This document shows positions 25,939-31,570 of a stretch of DNA of 35,657 nt, in pieces. The DNA is from a virus: positions 1-35,657 of the IMG/VR virus record IMGVR_UViG_3300020472_000082; one strand, given 5' to 3'. Numbering within the stretch: the first letter of the stretch is position 1; every line of letters begins with the position of its first letter. The position numbers and the translations under genes are program-made. The notes beneath the pieces were generated by a model, which was not told the DNA's origin, ran no database searches, and worked only from the letters and a program-made list of their open reading frames with translations.

Positions 25939-26168
25939 CCTGGAGCATAGCCGTAATGCTTGTGTTTGCAGGAACTGCTGAACCAACTATCCAATATTGG
26001 CAACACCAAACTTTCTTAGATAAAGAGCAATGCCATGAATACATTTTTCAAAATAAGGTTTCTTTAGTTGATAGCATCCTAGAAGATTTTAGAAATATTA
26101 ACGGTAAACAATTAAATGGATTTGAATTTTTTTGCCAGGGTAAAACAATAGAACTGGATCAAGTATGA
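25935..26168 (+). CDS. Small exported-type protein with two cysteines
   Basis: This 77-residue product has a hydrophobic start 'WSIAVMLVFAGTAEP', which could be a signal peptide with cleavage near AGTA-EP. The mature part has two cysteines (C33, C67) that could form a disulphide and acidic helices. It overlaps the holin by 4 bases and the next gene by 4 bases. In many marine phage lysis cassettes a small secreted Cys-containing protein follows the holin, perhaps spanin-like, but no lipobox is present, so Rz1 identity is not supported. Confidence 0.6.
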   Translation: MTWSIAVMLVFAGTAEPTIQYWQHQTFLDKEQCHEYIFQNKVSLVDSILEDFRNINGKQLNGFEFFCQGKTIELDQV

Positions 26169-26527
26169 AAATATCAGATAACACCTCAATATCCATGCCA
26201 GTCAGGAACTTACTTTCTATAATTTTTGCTGTGGCTTTAGGAGTATGGGCGTATTTTGGAATTGAGTCCAGGCTAAATACAGTAGAGACAGAGCTTAAAT
26301 TAATGAACGCTGATTTACTAAAAGCAGCAGAACAAAAACCCATAGATCAAGAGCAATATATCTTACTGGAATTTATGGGCAAGGAACATGAAAGACTTAA
26401 AACAGCTGTAGAAGAAAAGCTACCCATGATTGACAAGGTAGATATGCACTCTCAGTTTTTAGAAGAACGAGTAATAGATTTAGAACAACTAACAGACAAA
26501 CTTAGGAACGGAGTAACACATGATTAA
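26165..26527 (+). CDS. Possible i-spanin-like membrane coiled-coil protein
   Basis: This 120-residue protein has one N-terminal TM ('PVRNLLSIIFAVALGVWAYFGI', residues about 12-33) followed by a long helical region with heptad character ('LNTVETELKLMNADLLKAAE', 'FLEERVIDLEQLTDKL'). This N-in, single-TM, periplasmic coiled-coil topology suits an inner-membrane spanin (Rz) that disrupts the outer membrane in Gram-negative lysis. The call rests on topology and context only. It overlaps the following gene by 8 bases. Confidence 0.55.
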   Translation: MKISDNTSISMPVRNLLSIIFAVALGVWAYFGIESRLNTVETELKLMNADLLKAAEQKPIDQEQYILLEFMGKEHERLKTAVEEKLPMIDKVDMHSQFLEERVIDLEQLTDKLRNGVTHD

Positions 26528-26762
26528 GGTTGTCTTTGCTGTCTTAATGATAAGCAACGGAAATGTCATAGAATATGTTCCTACTGGTGCAGGGGCTAAG
26601 GGGATGTCTGCCTGTTTAGAGCAAAAAAGAAATGTTGAACGCAGTTCTAATGCTGAAAAACAAGAAGGCTTAATTATAAAATGTGAGGAATTAAAGGTCG
26701 AGCTTTGGGAAGATTGTACAGGTGATATTTGCAGAACAAAAATTAAAAGGATTGTTGAATGA
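26520..26762 (+). CDS. 80-residue protein with hydrophobic start and four cysteines
   Basis: The N-terminus 'MIKVVFAVLMISNGNV' is short and hydrophobic, followed by a polar domain with four cysteines (near residues 32, 55, 66 and 71). A secreted, disulphide-bonded domain is likely. It resembles the product at 25935 in layout. Family unknown. Embedded by overlap on both sides in the lysis-region operon (start 8 bases inside the previous gene, end in an ATGA overlap). Confidence 0.6.
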   Translation: MIKVVFAVLMISNGNVIEYVPTGAGAKGMSACLEQKRNVERSSNAEKQEGLIIKCEELKVELWEDCTGDICRTKIKRIVE

Positions 26763-26851
26763 TCCATCGATGGAACGGATTTAGGTGGCCTCCACACACC
26801 TATAAGATGGATATAGCCATCGTTATCCTAGTTTTTCTACTGCTATTATGA
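26759..26851 (+). CDS. 30-residue TM micropeptide
   Basis: ATG at 26759 shares bases with the previous stop (ATGA), and its own stop overlaps the next start (ATGA at 26848). The peptide has a basic, Trp-rich start (IHRWNGFRWPPHTYKM) and a hydrophobic C-terminal 'IAIVILVFLLLL' that should insert in the membrane. Double coupling argues that it is translated. It may be a tiny lysis accessory. No family recognised. Confidence 0.5.
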   Translation: MIHRWNGFRWPPHTYKMDIAIVILVFLLLL

Positions 26852-27042
26852 AAAAACCTAAGAACAGATTTATTGGTAAATGTGATATATGTGACAAAGA
26901 TTTATATGCTTTTGGAACCCCTTTTGTAGTCCAAGAGCATGACGTAATTTATAAAAAGTTTTTCTGCCACACTGCAAATCCCAAAACGGATTGCCTACAA
27001 AAACATTGGGATAAAGAAAAAGAAACATCCATTGTGGTATAA
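26848..27042 (+). CDS. 64-residue small zinc-binding-type protein
   Basis: Cysteines C12, C15, C40 and C49 with H41 form a CxxC...C...C pattern typical of a small treble-clef or zinc-ribbon ('KCDICDKDLYAFGT ... FFCHTANPKTDCLQKHW'). It is the last gene of the rightward late block before the attachment region. Function unknown; zinc binding is inferred from spacing. Start overlaps the preceding micropeptide stop. Confidence 0.6.
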   Translation: MKKPKNRFIGKCDICDKDLYAFGTPFVVQEHDVIYKKFFCHTANPKTDCLQKHWDKEKETSIVV

Positions 27043-27109
27043 TTTTAAAAAAATATTTTCCTATAGAGGTGCAAAATGGAGTGCAAAATGCCAATTTTTC
27101 CCAGAAAAC

Positions 27110-27133
27110 TGGTGCGGATAGAGGGACTCGAAC
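27110..27133 (-). other. attP core: 3' end of a tRNA gene (probably tRNA-Leu)
   Basis: Read on the minus strand, these 24 bases give GTTCGAGT (T-loop), CCCTC (T-stem 3' side), TATCCGC (acceptor 3' strand), A and CCA. The predicted partner acceptor strand GCGGATA and the TTCGAGTC...CCGCACCA ending suit a bacterial tRNA-Leu. The base pairing stops right after the T-loop (the T-stem 5' side is replaced by AT-rich sequence), so this is not a complete tRNA but the crossover identity segment that restores the host tRNA after integration. Confidence 0.85.
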
Positions 27134-27285
27134 TTTAAAAAATTTTCAATAGTAACCTTTATTTTCCGCAGAAAACCTACCTTATATCATTTTTGACACA
27201 TTACAACCCACCCAATAAAAATCCCCAAAAACTAACAAAAATAATCAATTAAAATTTATAACAAGTGCAGTGCAAGGTGCAGTTC

Positions 27286-27314
27286 TTGACTTTATACCGC
27301 AATGGTACTATCTA
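27286..27314 (+). promoter_or_regulatory. Putative integrase promoter
   Basis: TTGACT (27286-27291), 17-base spacer, TATCTA (27309-27314). Transcription would start near 27321, about 40 bases before the integrase ATG at 27363, which has AAGGAG at 27352-27357. The three rightmost RGTGCA repeats end just upstream of the -35, so integrase bound to arm sites could repress its own promoter. Confidence 0.5.
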
Positions 27315-27362
27315 TATTTGTGTAGCCAATTAAGCTACTTTGAAATCAAATAAGGAGTACGA

Positions 27363-28505
27363 ATGATAAGCGTTCAAGAAATAAAATCTAGGAATTGTTT
27401 TAGAGTTGTAGGCCCTAAAGGAGCTAAGACTTGGAACATTAATAAAATGGGTAGAAGACTGGCCAAGAAATTTGCTGAGAATTATGCTCGTGAACTTAAC
27501 GATGCAATTGAGGCTGATAATCTAGCAGCTGTATATGATGAGCATACTATTAAAGAAGGTATAGTTGCTTTCCACCAGGACTTTGAAGTATTAGTCCAAG
27601 AAGGTGAAAGAGATGATTGTTCAGCAAGGCAATATAAAAACCTTTTAAAACGCATTGAAGAATCGTCTTTTACTAACCATAGAATGAAGGCTTTTTTAAT
27701 GGTAGATGCTAAAGAACTTCAAAGAGAGCTTTTAACTAAATACAGTAGAGATGCTGTTAAGAAATCTATGAAGGCTTTAAAGTATGTGATGGTTAAAGCT
27801 GTTGAAAGAGGTTGGTTATCTTTTAACCCAATATCTGAATATAAGTTTAAAAACCAAGGTATGAATAGAGATGCTGCTGTAAAAAAAGATAGTGAAATTA
27901 AGATACCCACACCTATTGAAGTTAAATCTTTATTACAGGTTATGGATATTCAATGGAAAACCTTTTTTACTATCTTAGCAACCACTGGTCTTAGAGCTTC
28001 TGAGTTAAGAGGATTAGGTTGGAATGCAATAGATTTTGAAAACAACTGGATCCACGTTGGACAACAGGCAGACCAGAAGAACAGATTAACGAGTAAATTA
28101 AAGAATGAGAATGCTATCCGTAGCATTCCATTACTTGCTTCTACAAAAGCTGCATTAGTTAATTGGAAGAATGATCCTGATGCAGGTTTAAACTTAGTCT
28201 TTGAAACTGAGCATGGTAATCCTTATGCTCATGGCTTCGTATGGCAAAAATTGGAGTATTATAAGAAGTTGGCAGGTGTTAAATTTACTGGGGCCTTACA
28301 CTCATTTAGACACTACTATGCTTCCATCTTAATAGATGAGAATAAAAAAGGTAATATCTCTGTATTGCAAATCCCTGTGTTTCTTGGGCATGGTAGCTTT
28401 GATTTTACTTCAAGAGTTTATGGTCATTTATTAGAGAGTGCTATGGAACATAATACTTTAGTTAATAAATTATCTTCATCACCTAAATTAGAGCTAGTAG
28501 CATAA
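27363..28505 (+). CDS. int: Tyrosine site-specific integrase
   Basis: This 380-residue recombinase inserts the phage into the host tRNA gene whose 3' end is copied at 27110-27133. The N-terminal ~180 residues are the arm-binding and core-binding parts, including a SAM-like segment 'ARQYKNLLKRIEESSFTNHR'. The catalytic domain has R211 in 'TTGLRASELRGLGW', H313 and R316 in HSFRHYYAS, H343 in FLGHGS and the nucleophile Y353 in RVYGHL. All are in their expected order, so the enzyme looks intact. A good AAGGAG site precedes the ATG. It is on the strand opposite the neighbouring leftward operon, and it directly borders attP. Confidence 0.95.
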   Translation: MISVQEIKSRNCFRVVGPKGAKTWNINKMGRRLAKKFAENYARELNDAIEADNLAAVYDEHTIKEGIVAFHQDFEVLVQEGERDDCSARQYKNLLKRIEESSFTNHRMKAFLMVDAKELQRELLTKYSRDAVKKSMKALKYVMVKAVERGWLSFNPISEYKFKNQGMNRDAAVKKDSEIKIPTPIEVKSLLQVMDIQWKTFFTILATTGLRASELRGLGWNAIDFENNWIHVGQQADQKNRLTSKLKNENAIRSIPLLASTKAALVNWKNDPDAGLNLVFETEHGNPYAHGFVWQKLEYYKKLAGVKFTGALHSFRHYYASILIDENKKGNISVLQIPVFLGHGSFDFTSRVYGHLLESAMEHNTLVNKLSSSPKLELVA

Positions 28506-28585
28506 TGAACGAACAGGATCTTATTAAATTTATATTAGTTTGGGGAACAATTATTATTCTTAGTGCAATATTTGCAGCACTTTAA
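28505..28585 (+). CDS. 26-residue TM micropeptide after integrase
   Basis: ATG overlaps the integrase stop (TAATG), implying coupling. The peptide has a short polar start (MNEQDLIKF) and a single hydrophobic span (ILVWGTIIILSAIFAAL). It overlaps the end of the convergent methyltransferase gene by 4 bases. It is very short, so it could be chance, but its hydrophobic, charge-capped design and start-stop overlap resemble real phage micropeptides. Confidence 0.35.
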   Translation: MNEQDLIKFILVWGTIIILSAIFAAL

Positions 28586-29292
28586 CTTTGATTTATTCTT
28601 TGCTTTGATAGTTCATAGTTTTGTGGATTAATTTCAATACCAATAAAATCTAAATTATGTTCTTTACATACTACGCCTGTAGTTCCACTACCCATAAAAT
28701 TATCTAAAACTGTATCATTAGGTCTTGCTGCAACTTTTAAAATTCTTTCTACTAAAGCAGTAGGCATTTGGGTTGGATGCACTCTTTCACTTTTTTTTAT
28801 ATTGTGTGGCACATACCAAACACTTGATAGCGGATCGTGTATGTCTGTTTCCTGGTTTAAATAAATATCATCACCCTTTGATAAATGATAAATAATCTCA
28901 TAATCTAAATGAAACCTAGATTTTGTGCTGTCAAATGAACCCGCATACTTCCAAATAATAAAAGATTTAAAATTTAATTTTTGAAAACTATCAGAAAATT
29001 CAATCCAATGTGGCGTTCTCAAATTTTTTTTTAGCGTTTTGCTTTTAATGTTTAAAAAGATTTGTCCGTTGTTTTTCAAAATTCGGTAATACTCGGTAAA
29101 CACTTTATCTAAAAATTCTAAATAAAGTTTTAAAAATAACACATCTTTATTTTTTGCAACATATCCTGCACCAGTTATATCCTCATAAGGTGGGCTAGTT
29201 ATAATTAAATCTACTGAATTGTCTGGTAGCTTTGACATTTTATCTAAACAATCTCCAAGTATTAATTTTATTTCAGATCGTCTATCGTTCAT
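28582..29292 (-). CDS. DNA methyltransferase, SPPY type (N4-cytosine or N6-adenine)
   Basis: This 236-residue enzyme has the amino-methyltransferase motifs in beta-class order: catalytic TSPPY (residues 32-36) near the N-terminus and the SAM-binding FMGSGTT (199-205) near the C-terminus, preceded by 'HPTQMPTALVERIL' and followed by 'FIGIEINPQNYELSKQRI'. It belongs to PF01555. SPPY favours N4-cytosine methylation, though N6-adenine is possible. It is the last gene of the leftward operon and converges with integrase. A role in protection from host restriction is likely. No cognate endonuclease is adjacent. Confidence 0.9.
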   Translation of the reverse strand: MNDRRSEIKLILGDCLDKMSKLPDNSVDLIITSPPYEDITGAGYVAKNKDVLFLKLYLEFLDKVFTEYYRILKNNGQIFLNIKSKTLKKNLRTPHWIEFSDSFQKLNFKSFIIWKYAGSFDSTKSRFHLDYEIIYHLSKGDDIYLNQETDIHDPLSSVWYVPHNIKKSERVHPTQMPTALVERILKVAARPNDTVLDNFMGSGTTGVVCKEHNLDFIGIEINPQNYELSKQRINQS

Positions 29293-29313
29293 TTTATGGT
29301 AGATCCTGTACCC

Positions 29314-29568
29314 TTACTTACCTTGGATTCGTGCATCCTCGTGCAAATTTGAAAGCCTTTTTTCCTTTAAAAGCTCTATAATTTTGTCTTTTATAAGTTT
29401 TCTTACAATATCCTTTTCTCTTATAGGAAGGAGTAATTTTTTTGTGCCTGGATAAATGTCGTTAATTTCATCTGTCATAATTTTAGTTAATTGCTTTAGT
29501 CCATTATTAACATCCTTTAATTCTTCAGCTGTGTAATTAAACGCTTTGTAACAATTTTGCCTTGACAT
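29314..29568 (-). CDS. Small helical hypothetical of the leftward operon
   Basis: I place the start at the ATG at 29568 because it has a strong GAGAGGAAG site 5-12 bases upstream; an upstream ATG at 29613 would overlap the next gene by 77 bases and lacks a site. The 84-residue product begins SRQNCYKAFNYTAEELKDV and is charged and helical, with a Lys/Glu-rich end (KDKIIELLKEKRLSNLHEDAR). No family recognised. Its location among DNA-processing genes suggests an early accessory role. Confidence 0.55.
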   Translation of the reverse strand: MSRQNCYKAFNYTAEELKDVNNGLKQLTKIMTDEINDIYPGTKKLLLPIREKDIVRKLIKDKIIELLKEKRLSNLHEDARIQGK

Positions 29569-29746
29569 TTTTCTTCCTCTCTTTTGCTGCTTTTTGTTGA
29601 CATTGATAGCCACAATACTTTTTTTTCATTTGTACTTTGTGAACTATTTGGATTAAATCACCACAAACAATACACCTGGGGTTCATTTGGGCTTTAAACT
29701 TTTCCATATCCTCAATAAATTTTAATTCTTTTGCAAGATCTGCCAT
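29537..29746 (-). CDS. Small zinc-finger protein
   Basis: This 69-residue product has a helical N-terminus (LAKELKFIEDMEKFKAQM) and a zinc-finger half with C25, C28, C45 and C49 ('CIVCGDLIQIVHKVQMKKKYCGYQCQ', a CxxC-x16-CxxxC). A basic C-terminus (KAAKERKKNVKAKLLQ) supports DNA or RNA binding. It overlaps the following gene, and its start shares a base with the stop of the tiny gene upstream (TAATG). Confidence 0.65.
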   Translation of the reverse strand: MADLAKELKFIEDMEKFKAQMNPRCIVCGDLIQIVHKVQMKKKYCGYQCQQKAAKERKKNVKAKLLQSV

Positions 29747-29811
29747 TAAACGCCTCTAAATAATTTCTTTAAAAACTTAAAAAATCTCCATCGAGTAATT
29801 AACTCATCCAT
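29746..29811 (-). CDS. 21-residue basic micropeptide
   Basis: ATG at 29811 follows the preceding stop directly (TAA-ATG), with a GGAGG site inside the end of that gene. Its own stop overlaps the next start (TAATG). The peptide (MDELITRWRFFKFLKKLFRG) is amphipathic, basic and aromatic. It is very short, so it could be only a coupling device that carries ribosomes from one gene to the next. Confidence 0.4.
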   Translation of the reverse strand: MDELITRWRFFKFLKKLFRGV

Positions 29812-30168
29812 TTATAATGCCTCCAGGTTAGGATCTTTTATTAATTTATCTAAGACAGCTCCTCTAACAGTTATTGGAGAGCCGTCTGATTTTCTAAGTG
29901 AACGCTTACTCATTTGTTGTAGGCCCTCAGCAATATCTGAATAGGATTGCAACTGAGCTGTAATGTCATACCCTACTTCAACCAACATTGAGTAATGTAC
30001 TGTGCCATCTTTCATCTGTGGATGTAGCTTCACTACATTTATGTTTAAAGTTTCTGGGCAGTATTGTACTTCTAAGTAAACCTTTTGATTATCGTGATAT
30101 ATTGGCACTCGTACACATGGTCTTCTGTTGTGTTGTGTTGCAAATTGTTCAGGATAATGATTATCCAT
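29812..30168 (-). CDS. 118-residue phage hypothetical
   Basis: The product opens 'NHYPEQFATQHNRRPCVRVP' and has a beta-rich half ('VYLEVQYCPETLNINVVKLHPQMKDG') and a helical C-terminus ('YSDIAEGLQQMSKRSLRKSDGSPITVRGAVLDKLI'). I do not recognise the family. The start shares bases with the stop of the LexA-like gene (TAATG), so it is part of the same coupled operon. Confidence 0.65.
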   Translation of the reverse strand: MDNHYPEQFATQHNRRPCVRVPIYHDNQKVYLEVQYCPETLNINVVKLHPQMKDGTVHYSMLVEVGYDITAQLQSYSDIAEGLQQMSKRSLRKSDGSPITVRGAVLDKLIKDPNLEAL

Positions 30169-30368
30169 TACACTAACTCTAAAGATCTTTTTTTCTTCGG
30201 ATCAATTTTTATTTTTTTTAGGTAAACAAGTGCATCTACCATTTGTTTACTTGAACTTCTAGATTTCCACTCCATATACTTTGCTATCTCTGCAAAACTT
30301 GGGCTATAATCATTTTCTTCAATAAATTTTTTTATAAACTTTAAAACTTTTGCTTCATTTTTTGTCAT
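30168..30368 (-). CDS. Stand-alone LexA-type DNA-binding domain
   Basis: The 66 residues match the LexA N-terminal winged helix (PF01726): 'VLKFIKKFIEENDYSPSFAEIAKYMEWKSRSSSKQMVDALVYLKKIKI', ending with KRSLELV where LexA continues into its cleavable linker. The peptidase half is absent, so this protein cannot self-cleave. It could bind SOS-type or phage operators and compete with host LexA or act as a small regulator. Stop and start overlap its neighbours (ATGA and TAATG). Confidence 0.8.
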   Translation of the reverse strand: MTKNEAKVLKFIKKFIEENDYSPSFAEIAKYMEWKSRSSSKQMVDALVYLKKIKIDPKKKRSLELV

Positions 30369-30652
30369 TTAATAGGCTTCACTTTCTCTTGTTTCTCTTT
30401 TTCTTCTAACCGTTGGAGTATATCTCCCATAGCTGCGTAGTTGATAATGTCCAACCAGTTGTCTTTGTGATAAGTGACATCTGATCTGCTAAGTTTTTCC
30501 AAAATAATAATTTTACAAACTTTAGATCCAGGTATGGTTTGTTCCAAATACCCTGTAAACATCCTTGCTGTCTTTTTAAATCGTTTTGTAAAATCACCAT
30601 ATTGCGTATGTCTTTCCTCAAATACTTTTATTGCTTCTTCTAAAATTTTCAT
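30365..30652 (-). CDS. DUF6378-like phage protein
   Basis: This 95-residue protein has the pattern EAIKVFEERHTQYGDF, a central 'FTGYLEQTIPGSKVCKIIILEKLSR' and 'HKDNWLDIINYAAMGDIL', which is how DUF6378-type proteins of many phages read. Similar helical His/Asp-containing proteins are suggested to be related to nucleotide-binding MazG-like folds, but I cannot verify metal-binding residues here. It has no good ribosome site and is preceded by a hairpin at 30668-30695. Confidence 0.75.
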   Translation of the reverse strand: MKILEEAIKVFEERHTQYGDFTKRFKKTARMFTGYLEQTIPGSKVCKIIILEKLSRSDVTYHKDNWLDIINYAAMGDILQRLEEKEKQEKVKPIK

Positions 30653-30667
30653 AAATGTCTAACGGGT

Positions 30668-30695
30668 TTGGGATGCCTATTGCTAGACATCCCAA
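30668..30695 (-). other. Inverted repeat between SSB-like and DUF6378-like genes
   Basis: TTGGGATG and CATCCCAA form a perfect 8-pair stem with a 12-base loop in the only notable gap (50 bases) of the leftward operon. There is no following T-run, so simple termination is unlikely. It could be an RNA-processing or translational control hairpin. Confidence 0.45.
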
Positions 30696-30702
30696 GGGGG
30701 AG

Positions 30703-30945
30703 TTAAAAAGGAATCTTGTCATCCATTTGATCGTTCTTTGGTAAACCACCAGACGATTCAGTCTTCGGTTGAACTGATACAGATAAATGTGAAATTCCCT
30801 TTTTATCATCTTGCATCCAAGCTGATGCCCTAAAATTAGTATCACCGTTTATTGTTGCAGGGCCAGTGTACTTAGGGGGGTTCTGCTTATACTTTGACGC
30901 ATCAGCAGGGTACAACTTAATTGTTGCTACTCTTTCATTAGCCAT
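30703..30945 (-). CDS. Small SSB-like protein with acidic C-terminal tip
   Basis: This 80-residue protein has a beta-rich body ('PPKYTGPATINGDTNFRASAWMQDDKKGISHLSVSVQPK') and ends in MDDKIPF, which closely mimics the DDDIPF tip of bacterial single-strand DNA-binding proteins that recruits repair partners. It lies directly after the Sak-like annealing protein with an 8-base overlap, the usual neighbour of an SSB. The body is shorter than a full OB-fold SSB (about 110 residues), so it is probably a divergent or minimal form. The function is inferred. Confidence 0.7.
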   Translation of the reverse strand: MANERVATIKLYPADASKYKQNPPKYTGPATINGDTNFRASAWMQDDKKGISHLSVSVQPKTESSGGLPKNDQMDDKIPF

Positions 30946-31570
30946 TTTTTGTTTCTACTCCTTCCAGTAGTTTTTCTTGTTTGTATTGATAAGCTGTATA
31001 GATTTTGAAATACAAATCAGGGTTATCTTTTTCTAATTTTTCAACCCACTTTCCATTTCCGTTGCCCCATACAGTTTTTAGTTTGGCAACCTGTGAAGCA
31101 GAGCCAATAGCTTTTAATAGCTTGGCTGCTCTTTCTTCATCATCTTTAAAATTTTTAAAGCTAGTAACTGCTTCAGAATCTCGTGGTACATCCTCTCCAG
31201 CGTAGATGTAATGACCTAACCCAAACATTGCCAGGCATTTAGTTAAACATCTCATTTTAGTATTACTTATTTGTGTAGAAGATGGGTTTGAAACAGCTTG
31301 GTTTCTGTGATCCATAATAGCCAACCACATTTCCCTGGTAACTCCGTCTATAGTTACCTCACAAGCAACAGAACCTGTACCATTTTTATAATATAAAACA
31401 TCGTAATTATCCCACTCTTTAAATTTATATGTTGCTTTTGGGTAATGATCCATAATTAGCTCCCAAGCGTGTGACCAAGACAAATAAGTTAGGTTTCCTT
31501 TTGTTTCTACAAAGCTATTACAATCAATAGCAGCTAATTTTTTCCAAACTGTTTCTTCTTTTTTTGTCAT
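30938..31570 (-). CDS. Single-strand annealing recombinase, Sak/DUF1071 type
   Basis: This 210-residue protein contains 'LTYLSWSHAWELIMDHYP', 'EVTIDGVTREMWLAIMDHRNQAV' and 'NTKMRCLTKCLAMFGLGHYIYAGED', the diagnostic blocks of the DUF1071 (PF06378) group of Rad52-like annealing proteins. It pairs with the upstream exonuclease and downstream SSB to form a Red-like recombination module for phage replication and repair. Starts in an ATGA overlap with the exonuclease stop. Confidence 0.9.
   Translation of the reverse strand: MTKKEETVWKKLAAIDCNSFVETKGNLTYLSWSHAWELIMDHYPKATYKFKEWDNYDVLYYKNGTGSVACEVTIDGVTREMWLAIMDHRNQAVSNPSSTQISNTKMRCLTKCLAMFGLGHYIYAGEDVPRDSEAVTSFKNFKDDEERAAKLLKAIGSASQVAKLKTVWGNGNGKWVEKLEKDNPDLYFKIYTAYQYKQEKLLEGVETKNG

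Larger units (their letters stand above)
27043..27362. other. attP region (non-coding)
   Basis: This 320-base stretch has no gene. It holds the tRNA-derived core (27110-27133) and several repeats that look like integrase binding sites. Five RGTGCA units in the same orientation lie at 27068, 27080, 27264, 27269 and 27276. An imperfect repeat of TTTTC-C-(G)CAGAAAAC occurs at 27096-27109 and 27162-27176, and CCAGAAAACTGG (27101-27112) abuts the core as an inverted repeat. The integrase promoter is at its right end. It is the typical layout of a phage attachment site next to its integrase. Confidence 0.75.

Noticed and set aside
25446-26009. 187-residue antisense frame opposite the holin and small genes
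   Set aside because: The plus strand encodes several genes with family features and coupled starts; the antisense product has no recognisable domain.
27105-27190. Complete tRNA gene on the minus strand
   Set aside because: Only the T-loop to CCA end is present; upstream bases cannot form the T-stem, anticodon arm or acceptor 5' strand.
29569-29613. Upstream ATG (29613) for the small helical protein
   Set aside because: It would overlap the zinc-finger gene by 77 bases; the ATG at 29568 has a strong GAGAGGAAG site.
30406-30845. Other frames overlapping the DUF6378-like and SSB-like genes
   Set aside because: They lack ribosome sites and family features, while the chosen frames carry DUF6378-like blocks and the DDKIPF tip.
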